From: Dillenia suffruticosa
Taxonomy: Eukaryota; Streptophyta; Magnoliopsida; Dilleniales; Dilleniaceae
Assembly: GCA_033439265.1 (NCBI GenBank)
Contig: JAVTVX010000020.1
Location: 20,788,001-20,852,000 of the forward strand
Length of the DNA stretch: 64,000 bases
Direction of reading: 5' to 3'
Position 1 is the first letter of the stretch. Every line of letters begins with the position of its first letter. Positions 24,803 to 36,600 of the stretch are shown here, piece after piece. The translations under genes were made by a program, and so were the position numbers. The notes under the pieces were generated by a model. It did no database searches, was not told the origin of the DNA, and was given only the letters and a program-made list of their open reading frames with translations.

Positions 24803-25463
24803 ATTGGGAGTTTTCTAATTTAACCGAGATCTTCTGATTTAAATTGATTTTTTTTTTCTTTTGATTTTGGCGTTAGTCAATGTACTACCTTAGTTTGTTT
24901 TCATTCATGATTTAGGGCTAATGGAACTCCAATTGTTGAATATTCGAAATAAAAATTACTTGTCTTAGGTTCTTTTTTTTGGTGGTTCCTATCATTGTTT
25001 GCTGAATTCAAATCTCTTATGATTTGGATCAACATCAAATTCAGCTATCCATGAATTGCACTCGTAGAGGTTATAACCTGTTTGTCTGATACTGCTTTGA
25101 TTCAAAATATTTGTAAAATCCCATGCCCTCTGGCAAAATTTAGTGATTTGATTAACTATGTGGAGCATAACGATCTATTATTAATTTCATATAAATGGAA
25201 AATTTCATGCTGGGTAATTAATTTATATATGTACTTATGTGTGTGCCAGTGTACTCACAATTTTCAGTTTCACTTTTTCATCTTCTGGTGAGACATTTAT
25301 GAACAACCATCTGGCAATATTGTTCTTCTTGGAATTTTAGTAAGGAGATAATGACTTATTTTACTAATGTGTAAGTATATTGCAAGGTAGGGCTCATGCG
25401 TCAGTGACCTGGAAAAACCATACTATTTGGAGTAACTGACAGCTTTTGGATCTCATTTTTGCA
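24432..25463 (+). other. Probable 5'-UTR intron of the PMT8-like gene
   Basis: A donor-like TTCTG/GTAACC at about 24431 and an acceptor-like TCATTTTTGCAG at about 25464 bracket a T-rich, intron-like stretch of 1.03 kb containing several ATGs. Removing it joins the CT-rich leader to a short segment before the start codon at 25612. This is inferred from splice motifs and base composition alone. Confidence 0.5.
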
Positions 25464-25611
25464 GCAGTCGACATAGTTTATGACACTTCCTTCAGCAGTG
25501 TACAATGGAAGCCTAGTCTTTTGCAACAATCTTATAACAGATATGTTACTATTTGTATAAACTCTCGGGTTCTGAAGTCAAAGTAGAGCCAAGTAGTCTT
25601 GAATTTACAAA

Positions 25612-28600
25612 ATGACACGGGGAAGAGCTGATGGAGCACAAAACAAACGGGTTGTTTGGATATTATTTGCTGTAATCTGTGTTGGTTTTATATATGCATA
25701 TACACGCAAAAGTGGTTCCTCTGCAATAGAGTATGGGAGTAAATCTTTAAGGAAACTGGGCTCTTCATATTTGGGTGGTGAGGAAGATGCTGACACTGCT
25801 GACGAAGATGATAGTGTTCTTGTAAAGAGCTTTCCAGTAAGTAATTTCAAATTGAGTTGGCCCTTGCTTGGTTTATTTTTTATCCTTTTGAAACGTATGT
25901 AATTTCGACTAATATAAATTTAATCCTTATGTTCCTTTGAAGGTTTGTGATGATCGATTATCGGAGTTAATTCCTTGCTTAGATAGGAATCTTATATACC
26001 AGACTAGGTTGAAGCTGGATTTATCTTTGATGGAGCATTATGAAAGACATTGCCCACAACCTGAAAGGAGACACAATTGCATGATTCCCCCTCCACCTGG
26101 GTATAATGTAAGTCCTTGATTCAGTCTCTGTAGTAGCTGTAGATAATTTTGTGCTTTGTTTTGCTGTTGGTACTTATTATTTTGTCAATGTTGGTTATTA
26201 CAGGTCCCAATCAAGTGGCCAAAAAGCAGAGATCAAGTTTGGAAGGCAAACATACCCCATACACATCTTGCCACTGAGAAGTCTGACCAGAACTGGATGG
26301 TTGTCAAAGGCGACAAGATTATATTTCCTGGGGGAGGAACTCACTTTCATTATGGAGCAGATAAATACATTGCCTCAATTGCAAATGTAAGAATATTGGC
26401 CCGACTTACCTGGAAAATATGAAATACTCCCACTAATGTGGGAAAGGAAAATAGAAAAGTACAAGTCCTTGGTCTGCAGTCAAACATTAATTAATACGGG
26501 TACACATTAACGCATTTACATACATGCTGATGAGTAATTGTAGTTATGTGCATTGACATATTTATTTAGATTTGCCTTATCATAATTTGCCTCAGAACGT
26601 ATGGTTTGACTTGGAATTTGAACTGACAGATGCTGGGCTTTCCTAGCAATATTCTAAACAATGGAGGGAACATCCGTACAGTTCTTGATGTTGGTTGTGG
26701 AGTGGCAAGTTTTGGAGGATACCTTCTTTCTTCTGATATCATTGCAATGTCTTTGGCCCCCAATGATGTGCACCAAAACCAGATACAGTTTGCATTAGAG
26801 AGAGGAATTCCTGCTTATCTGGGTGTTTTGGGAACAAAAAGACTCCCTTATCCTAGTAGATCTTTTGAGCTTGCACATTGCTCTCGTTGCAGGATTGACT
26901 GGCTCCAAAGGGATGGTATTCTGTTGCTGGAGCTGGATCGTTTGCTAAGACCTGGAGGTTATTTTATCTACTCATCTCCAGAAGCCTATGCCCAAGATGA
27001 GGAGGATCTTAGAATATGGAGAGAAATGAGTGCCCTTGTGGAGCGTATGTGCTGGAAAATAGCTGCTAAGAGGAACCAAACTGTTATTTGGGTCAAACCC
27101 TTGACAAATGATTGTTACATGGAAAGAGAACCTGGTACCCAGCCTCCTCTTTGCAGATCCGATAGTGATCCAGACGCAGTTTGGGGAGTACCTATGGAGG
27201 CTTGCATTACTCCTTATTCTGATCGTGAGTCTATCGCCACTTCGTTACTTTTTGATATTTTGGCATTGTGCTTTTGCCATTTAAAATATTATACCATAAA
27301 GAGGAATACACAAAGTATACCGTTTGTTTGCTATAGATGTGGTTGAAAACTTGCTAGTTTTATGATTTGCATTGAGTACTAAAAGAGCAGACTGTGTTTT
27401 CTTTTTTCTCTTCCTCTTCCTTATGTTTCTGATATCTTGAAAAGTGAACAGAGGTCTGCTAGATCTGGTCATTTCGAATGATATCACTATCTTTGTGTGG
27501 GCATCTGCTATGCATTTGCTATTTGGCTTGTCCTCGTATATGTATGTATGCTAGTATATTTGAGCAACAGATAAATATGTGGATTGGATTCTTCAATGCA
27601 CATAAACTTAGATACATGGGCAAACATATAAAATTCCATGTCAACATTTGTATATAGACATAACAAATCTCAAATAAGCATACTTAATCTTATTTCTAGT
27701 GTCCCGAACTATGACCGAATACGGAGGTGGTAATGCAAATTTAGACTTAATGATATGTAGCTGGATCTTGGTTATGCTTCTCATGGATTTTTTTTCCTTG
27801 TGGATCTGTATCTGAACCACACTTTCGTATGTTTTGGTTTTTTTAAAGTTGAACAGCATTATTGATCCAATTTTGATGTGCTTTGACATAATTATCTTAT
27901 TGATCATAAGCTTTTTGTCAGTGAAGTGGCTAGACTCCAATCAGCCTTTCTGGTGGAGTCTTCATGAGCCTGACTTGTTTAGGCTGTCATTTTCAACCTG
28001 AGATCATCAAACCCTCTCATTATTTGGTGTAATTGTTCCCTTATTCCTACTCTTACCATGGTCACATTGTTTCTAGAACAGCTGGTGAACTTCATTACCT
28101 GCATATTTAAATGTGTGAAATGGCAGAACCATCTAGGCTTAGTTGCTACCTTCCAGGAGCTAAGTTTGAAAACTGTCTTGCTCAACATAATCCTATTGAA
28201 GGTGCACTAGAATGTCAAACTGGATTCCACACACATTTTTGTTAGATGTGTTTGGTTTCTTGTTCACGTTCTTATTGAACCATATTCTATGATTTTATTT
28301 TATCAACATCTTGCATAAAATTATCCTGTCAGATACATGCTTGACCTATTTTGGTGGCGTTGTTTTGCCTTTTCTTTTTGGTTGTTTGAAGACTCTGTTC
28401 TTAACTTTCCACTGACATTTCTTGTAGAACACCATAAATCAAGAGGGAGTGGATTGGCTCCTTGGCCTTCTCGATTGACTTCTGCACCACCCAGGCTAGC
28501 TGATTTTGGCTACTCAAGCGAAATGTTTGAAAAAGACACAGTATATTTCTGTTTCTATGCATTTATAGCTCTATATTTGGCAGCCTGTGTGTCTTGAAAT

Positions 28601-29511
28601 TAAATGCATATGCATAAGAATGTGGAATATGACAATACCTGTTGGTGATGCAGGAAGTTTGGCAACAAAGGGTAGAAGCTTACTGGAATATTCTGAATCC
28701 AAAGATTAAGCCGGACACTGTGAGAAACGTGATGGACATGAAGGCAAACATGGGATCATTTGCAGCTGCTCTGAGGAATAAGGATGTGTGGGTAATGAAT
28801 GTTGTTCCAGAAGATGGTCCCAACACTCTCAAACTTATATATGACAGAGGACTGATTGGCACTGTGCATAGCTGGTATGTTAAATACATTGAATAAGAAA
28901 TCATTGATATCTAGGTTACAGAGTGTCATTTCTATAACAACGAGTCATCCTTGCCTAGGATAGAGTTGCTATATTCCCCGCCAAGTAGTTTAGACATACT
29001 AAAACATGGGTTTTCTTTGCATTCAGAAATTCAGTGAAGAAACCATTTCAGAATTTCCTGGGATAGTTGGGCCCAGGGTTCAAATCTCTGCATCATCCCC
29101 ACCCCCACCCCCCAAATTTTCTAGAGAATTATTCAACCATCCATGGAGAAAGGCTTTTCAATTTGTTGCTTTCCTTCCAATTTTTACAGGTGCGAGGCCT
29201 TCTCAACATATCCACGAACTTATGACCTACTTCATGCTTGGACTGTCATCTCTGACATTCAGAAGAAAGGCTGTGGTGTTGAAGACCTATTGTTAGAAAT
29301 GGACCGCATACTCAGGCCTAAGGGTTTCATCATTGTTCGAGACAAGAAGTCGACTGTGGAGTTCATTAAGAAGTATTTATCAGCATTGCACTGGGAAGAG
29401 GTTGGAACTGAAGATGCCGAACCAGAGTCAGAACGTGATGAGGCTGATACTGTGTTCGTTATCCAAAAGAAACTGTGGCTTACAAGCGAGAGCCTCAGGG
29501 GATCAGAATAG
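25612..29511 (+). CDS. PMT8: PMT8-like pectin methyltransferase (QUA2/TSD2 family)
   Basis: Seven coding exons: 25612-25836, 25943-26107, 26204-26386, 26630-27224, 28428-28540, 28654-28874 and 29190-29511. They give 607 residues with all phases closing. The family comprises Golgi type II membrane proteins with a SAM-dependent methyltransferase fold, implicated in pectin (homogalacturonan) methylation. The short basic N-terminus is followed by one membrane segment at residues 14-30 (VVWILFAVICVGFIYAY). The SAM-binding motif is DVGCGVASFGG at about 211-221. Other family landmarks are CDDRLSELIPCLDRN, MEHYERHCP, WPKSRDQVWKANIPHTHLA, FPGGGTHFHYGADKYI, LAHCSRCRIDW, LLLELDRLLRPGGYF, MDMKANMGSFAAAL and FSTYPRTYDLLHAW. 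The sequence is closest to my recollection of Arabidopsis PMT8 (At1g04430), including SLRKLGSSYLGG near the N-terminus and KKLWLTSESLRGSE at the end. Substrate specificity of individual members is not proven. Confidence 0.95.
29050..29125 (+). mobile_element. Possible SINE fragment in the PMT8-like last intron
   Basis: GGGCCCAGGGTTCAAATCTC resembles a pol III B box with its preceding tRNA-like stem, and it is followed by a C-rich CCCCACCCCCACCCCCC tract. No A box or target duplication was fixed, so only the B-box wording supports the call. Confidence 0.3.
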
Positions 29512-30664
29512 TTGGATCGTGCATAAGCCGCGTCATTGGATTTTCATTTCTCCATATTAAAGGTTTTGAAATTCTATTTATTGTAATGCAAGAGCCCTTA
29601 GTGTTGTATTGCTCTCTTTTAATGAAAAGTTGTAAGATGAATATTCTTTTCCCCATTGATTTAGAACAAGTGGATCGAGCATAAGTAAATAAGAATGCTG
29701 GAAATGATCGTTCCTCGCGTCGAAATTTAGTACTTGGCACTCCTTTCAGTTGTTGTCAACCGGGCTGTGATTTTGTAAACGCTTCTAAACATGCCCAAGT
29801 TCAAGACCCTCACAACGTGACCACTTGGGCAATTCTGTGTGTGTGTGTGTTTGTTAATTTTTTTATTCTTCCCAGATACGCTAGTTGTGAGCTCACAAGG
29901 CGCTAGGCAAGTCCCTCACCAATCTTGAAAAGTCTTGAACATAATTTTGCACATAATTTTCTTTAATCAATTCTAAGCTATGAAGCCTTTGGCACGACCA
30001 CCCAAGCAAGCCACATTGGTTGTATAAGTCGCAGTAACCTGCGATACGATTTCTCTGAAATTTAAAACTTTGCATTTATGCCTTTTGGCCTGATACATCA
30101 AGCACACCTGAGAAGTTAGATCCACCCCCACAAATCAATGCCTGAGACCAATGACCTGATACTGGAAACATACAACAGTAGAGTGCGGGGTTAAAATCAG
30201 TTATCAGATCATGCTAATATATAGCAGGGAATCGGAAATTAATGCACAATTATAATTTGCCACAAAGCTGCTCCAACACGGTAGCCATTAAAAATAGCAT
30301 AAGCTCTGCAAGTTTGCAAGCAGTATTTCGTATTTTTGTCTACTTTGAAATCATAGAACCATCCATGCACAACCCATCCCAATGCTGCTATAGATTAAAA
30401 GTTCAGCAACCTAGTACTTTTTGACATCCTTGGAGGATAATTGAGCTCTATCACACAACATTGACTCCTGACCTAAAAAATGGATAGGCTATTGCATGGT
30501 TAACTACCTCAACAGTCCTACAAAATTGAATTTAAAACAGCCTGAGATACTTTTCCACTAACACTAGGGATCAAATTACTTGACAAAGCTTCTTTCCAAG
30601 TGTTCTTCCATCTTTCAACCCTTTGTCCCAAGTCTTGTCATCAGAAGAAAATGTATATCGGTTC
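29512..30664. other. Convergent 3' intergenic region, PMT8-like to RPN2
   Basis: About 1.15 kb between two convergent stop codons. AATGAAAAG near 29621 could be a polyadenylation region of the PMT8-like gene. A GT run lies at 29838-29851. The right part presumably includes the RPN2 3' untranslated region. No other gene is seen. Confidence 0.5.
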
Positions 30665-33600
30665 TTATGCAGATTTCAACTTGGCTGATGTTGAAGCAAG
30701 GTGTGAGAGGATTCTATGTCCAACAAGCATCAAGAAGATGCCCAACAGTACTGCTGCTTTCAATGTTGTGAACAGATCCAACTGAATGGAAGAATATAGA
30801 TAGATTCAGAAAAAAATTTACATGGAACACACATGGATGGGAAGCATGAAAAGAAAGAAGCCTAAGATACGAAGGATATCAGATATAAAACAAGGACCGA
30901 AAACAATATCTTCAATTAAAAAGTGTTGCAAACATCGCATAATCTATAATTTATATCATGCCTCATTCATATGAGAGTTCTCGATAGGAAACTGCCGTAA
31001 ATCCTGGCTCCTGTTCCCTTTTTATCTCATGCATGTGTGCATTGGGGGGAGGGGGGTTAACTGTTAGAAGATGGCAATCCAAAAATATTAAGCAGACATG
31101 CTCTCATCCCATTTACATCAGAATTCAAACTAAAAAACCTAAGCAAGCATACCCAAAATGATCCTAGAAACAAAGGTGCAACATGAACCACTTTAACATG
31201 CCAGATGTTGGAAGAATAAGACCTGAGTCTAAAGGACTTTGAAGACACTTCAGCCGGTAAGAATAGCCATAAGTCAAGCTAAACCTAACATGCTAACTTC
31301 ACAAGCATTCCAATAAATGACAGTGACACCAAGGCACAGGATTAGTCAACAAGTGAAGATGGTGAAAGACAAACCTTCAACCAGAAAAGCACATAAAGCA
31401 ACAGAACAGCTCCAATGCCAAGATGGAAAAGGGCGGCAAATGTGGCAGGTACAGCAGATGATGGGAAATTTTTGAGGTTCACACCGAGAGTAAGAAGCTG
31501 CAATGAAAAAGTAACAAAGTGAAGATCGATACAAACTAATCATTGTTCACAAGGCACCTAGAAGCATTATTCAGCAAACTATAATGTTCAGCATGCAAAA
31601 AAGTAAACACTAGGCAGTTTTATCAAAGGGAAAATTAGCTCACAACTAACAGAGTTGAGAGCAAATACTCAAAAGGATATTCCAGATATCTTTTCCATAT
31701 TTTTCTTCCAAAAACATGAACAAGCCATTTGTCTTTCATGTGACATCAACCGATTATTTGTGTTTATAGATGCAGCCATGCATGCGAGATGTTTTCAGCA
31801 AAGCCGCACAAGAAAGTCCACCATCATGCACAATGAGCCAAAATGTGGGGTTAGCAAAAATATAGAGGATAAAAGCTCATTAGAGTCCCATGATAAACTG
31901 ATAAGTGTGCAAAAAGGAAGGAGTCCTAGTTCCAGATTTAACAAAATGGAAACATCTGCCTATGCTGGCCCTTAGCCAGACAATTCCTGGCATACCAGAG
32001 GTTATATAAATTTAGGTTCAGTAGAGTCTGAGATGCATCTCGTCATATCTAATAAATTGAATGGTGCAAAATAACAATTTAGAACTTACCCCAACCAAGA
32101 ACCCGATAAGAGGTATCAGGGTAAGGCCCAAAAAGCCAAGAGAGAGCTCCTGAGGTGGACGCCTTTCTGGAGCCCTAAAGATGTGGCTAATTTCTGCTTT
32201 GGGCCCATATCTTGAGTAAGGATCAATAGGTTGAGCAGGAGGATGGGCAGCTTTCTCTGGTGGTTCAGGTAGGTCTAGTTCAATGTGTCCCAGAGCATTT
32301 AGAAGGGAGTTTTCCTACACATACAATGCAATATGCTCAGAATGCCAGTAAGAACTTAATAAAGAGAGAGGCCTAACTAAAAGAGACTAGAATTACCATG
32401 ACAGCATCACCAACAGTCAGTTCTATGTCATATCTGCCAGATAGATAATAAAACTTCTCAACAAGCCCAAGGAAATCCTACGAGAAACAAACTTAAGCAT
32501 AAGTAAGCATTTAAAGATCCTCAAAATCACCACAATTGTAGAACAGAACTATTCAATATCACAAAAACATCAGAAAGAGTAGTGCATGTATATGTGGAAT
32601 GCTGTGTCGCTACTGCAAGAAATATGAATACTTGTATATGAATAAATTCTTGCCCATGCATTTAGATGTACATATGTGCATCCCTGACATTCTAGCAATT
32701 AGGTTTCTCCTTGGAGAAAGGACACTAAAGTGGAAACTACAACTGCAAGGCAAAAATCCAATTCCATGCACAAAGATCATACGAAAACTATGGTAAGGAC
32801 AGCTTCAATTTTTTGTGCATCCCTTTGACATTGTAGCGATTCAGTTTTCTCCTTGGAGAAAAGACACTAAAGTGGTACCTACAACTGCAACGTAAAAATC
32901 CCATTCCATGCACAAAGATCATACACAAACTATAGCAGGAACTGCTTCCTTTCTGTGTGCATCCCTTTGACATTCTAGCCACTGATTTTCCCCTTGGAGA
33001 AAAGACACTAAAGTGGTACCTACAACTACAACTACAACAACAACAACAACAACAACCGAGCCTTTATACCACAAAGTGGGGTTGGCTATATGTATCCTTC
33101 TATGCCATTGTAATCTATTTCAGATCTGCAAGGCAAAAATCTCATTCCACACACAAGGATCATACACACTTTGGTAAGAACTACATTTTTGTGTTTGTGC
33201 ATGTATGTGTGGCAAGATGGAGGCGCCAAGACTCAAACCAGGGATTTTCATCATAGGTAAACGTTTTGCATCATCCAATGACCATTTCAGCAATTTAAAA
33301 GAAAATAAATAAAATGAAATAAAATAACTTGTCCAAGGTAAGAACTGCCTTATATCCACATTGCAAAGTATACCCACAGGCAATATTCAACTCTGTCCAA
33401 AACAAGACATAAGCCACAAGATAAGATCAAATAAAATAGGCAAGAGTGAGGTGGTAGATCGAAGCCACAATTCTATGTGATATACAGAATGCAAGATGTG
33501 CTATTACAGAGACCATTCTCCATCAGCAGTTATTTCACATGTCATAATTCTTGTATTTAAAGCAAAATAGTTCAGCAAAAATGCTTGTACGTAAATTAAT

Positions 33601-36600
33601 AACACACATCCAACTTTCCCAAGTATTTTCTTTGGCAAGTCCCACTGCAGATGATATACAGATTATCTTTCCAGGATAACAAGAATAAAACAAAATAATG
33701 AGATTGATAAAAGAAACTCAACTAGAATTATCTCAAACTGCTTCCCAGAATTTCCCACCAAAAAGATATGTTCTACATTGCTCTCATGCCTCAACTTGAT
33801 GATTGCCTGCAGATTAACAGTTTCATCAATTATTGAAAGAAGATAATCATGGGAAGGCAAAATGAGAATACAATTATTACTAAGAACCTGATGCGGCTTA
33901 AAAGCCTTCCCGGTAGGAGTGGATAATTGAAAGGACAAACGCAGTTTTTGGAGGTGATTGGCTGATAAAGCAACAGAGTTCTCTCCAGCTAAATCCAGCC
34001 TGAAAACGTGGTAAAAAAATATATCAAATTTACTGAAGTATGATTTCACATTTTAGAAATTCAAACCAGAAAAAAAATACCCAGAAATACTCAAAGAACA
34101 TATTGCGGTAAGCTCAGGGTCCACTTGACAACGTTGAAAACTGATCACACTTTATAAGGGGCTTTGGGAGACATGAAAGGTCCTGCTAGCCCTTTTCCAG
34201 AAAAATGGTACACAGTGCAACACTCACGGTTAGTTCTTAGACTTATGGTCCAATTTGTGACTAATGATTCCCAGCTAGTACCAAGATGGGAGCATCTCTT
34301 TTGAAAATAAAATGAACAAAAGAAGAAAAGAGAAGGAGCCAGTTTTTGGACTACGCTTACAAAGAATTGTTTTTGGATTACCCTTTTCCAGAGAAATGGT
34401 ACACGATGCAATACTCATGGCTATGGCTCAATTTGTTATTAATGATTTTCCTCTAGTACTGAGATGGAAGCTTCTCTTTTGAAAATAAATGAACCAAAGA
34501 AGAAAAGATAAGGAGCCAGTTCTCTGTCCAAGACAGTCCGCAAATTGTTCGCTTGACCCTACAATTGGGTGTAAGCTAATTAATGGGTCATGAATGAGAT
34601 AGCAAACAAAAGCATCCCATCAATACACATAAAAACTTAACAATGAACTATCCTATGCACATTTTCTGTAAAACCATATAGCATGATTACCAAAACTGAA
34701 ACTAGGCATGGGTGATAACTTCTTATATTTAAAATGCGAAAAGCGGGATAGGCAAGAGCCACAAATTGAGTAGAAAATGCCATGAGCTAAAAGCCGCCAC
34801 TAGGATGAAATGGAAGATCATGTCTCCTCCACTTATCATGAACACAAATACAATCATTTACGTGGTTGTCGAGCAGGTCTTAAGACATTAAACTCTGGTC
34901 TGTCCACCCCTTCCATAATAGGTAAGGTATGGGGCACCTGCATGGCTTATTTTGGCTAATTTGTGTGTCCCTTTACTTTCCCATGCTCACATATATACCA
35001 ATTTGAAAAATCTAGAAATCTCAACATGACTCTGGAATTCTACTCTTTAAAATGACCAGGTAGAATCCCAATTTAGCAACCTCATTTGCAGTATAACTAT
35101 GTACTCAAGGGGCATGCTTGCTAAACAAACATTATAGTTGGCTTTATCAGATGCACTAGAAAACAAAAAAGAACTGAAGTTCAAACAAAAGACAGACATA
35201 CTTCTTCTGGGTTTCTATGCTTCCAAGATCACTGTCAATTATAGCAATTTCAGGAGAATCAAATTTAACAAATCCAGTGATGAATATTGGTACTTGAGTT
35301 TTGCCTCCAGTAGTATAAACTTTTTCATTCTCTGAATCATTAAGCACAACCTGCAAAGACAAAGGTCTGTCACACTACCTACAAAAACTCCTTAGGGAAA
35401 AGCTTCAATACAGCAAAAAAGGGTAAAAGGGTAAAATCAAGATCACCTCAAATATAAACAAATATTTTCCTATGTCAACACTATTGGGCAAAGCATCCAA
35501 GACATGAAATGAACTGTCACCATCAAACTTAAGTTCCTGTAAAAATAACATCCCAGAGGACATAAGAGCGCAATCCTGGAAGCATCAAAAGCTACAAGCA
35601 GTGGGCAAAGGTTTTGGTGCAAAAAGAGAATTCACAGACATGATCATTAAAAGATTTCACTGAAAAAGAAGCAAATCCAAATTGAACACAAACCTGATTG
35701 TCAATTATGGAAGCACTCTTTGAACTAAAGCTGGAAGCTTGAACCAGTTTCACAGTTAATGAAGGAGCATCGGAACCCAACACAGAACTCACACTAACCT
35801 GATTAGAAACAATTATCAAGCAGCAGCATCAACAAAACCATATGAAACATCCATTTCCTTGAACACAATGACAATGAAACAATATAGAGAACTAGCAGAA
35901 TTCTTATGATGGAATAACAAACAACAACTGGTACGTCTTCCAACCTTAAAAAAAAAAGGTGAATGTAAACTGTAAGTAGTAAAAATGTTCAATCACGAAA
36001 TAAGAAAACAAGTTTATTGCCAAATTTGATGAGGGATTCAATTGAATAAACCAGAGAGACAAATGTGAGGTTGAACCTCGCTAAAGCTACATTCAACGTA
36101 GACCACCAAATAAGTCTTAGATCCAAATCTACCGTTACCTAATACATGAGGTGCATTTCACAACTTCAAGATGTTCAAGGAAATGAAGGCTTCCTTTAAA
36201 TTATTAACAACTATATGTGCCGGTGGCAGTTCAAAAAAAATTGCGGCATGTTGTCGTCTTAGAGGGTCTCCTTTTGCCTACTACTGCCATAGTGATCTAA
36301 ATGTTCTTATGTATTAGCTATTCACATTTCTGAAAAACAATAAAGAGAAGCTAAGAGTTGATGAGAACCTGAACCACTAAACCACGTCAGATACCTGCTA
36401 CCCATCCCAAATGAGTAAAAAGCAAGCATAGAACACCTAAGTGTGCAATTGGCAAGCAAGTTTACAATAAAAATTGAAGAAGCAACAAAAGCCAAGTTTA
36501 CACATGTATCCATGGCTAACGCAAGATATTGACACACCTTGAGCTGGTCTTTCTGAGTCAATGAAAGGACAGTTGCTGGAAGGGATACAATCAATGGAAT

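Larger units (their letters stand above)
20557..25611. other. Divergent intergenic region, Vps62 gene to PMT8-like gene
   Basis: About 5 kb shared by two divergent genes. The left part is the Vps62 promoter side and 20760-24300 is mostly AT-rich DNA. A candidate MITE lies at 22672-23115. An AT dinucleotide run occurs near 24097-24115. From about 24300 the sequence becomes the CT-rich leader of the PMT8-like gene. No further gene is supported. Confidence 0.55.
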
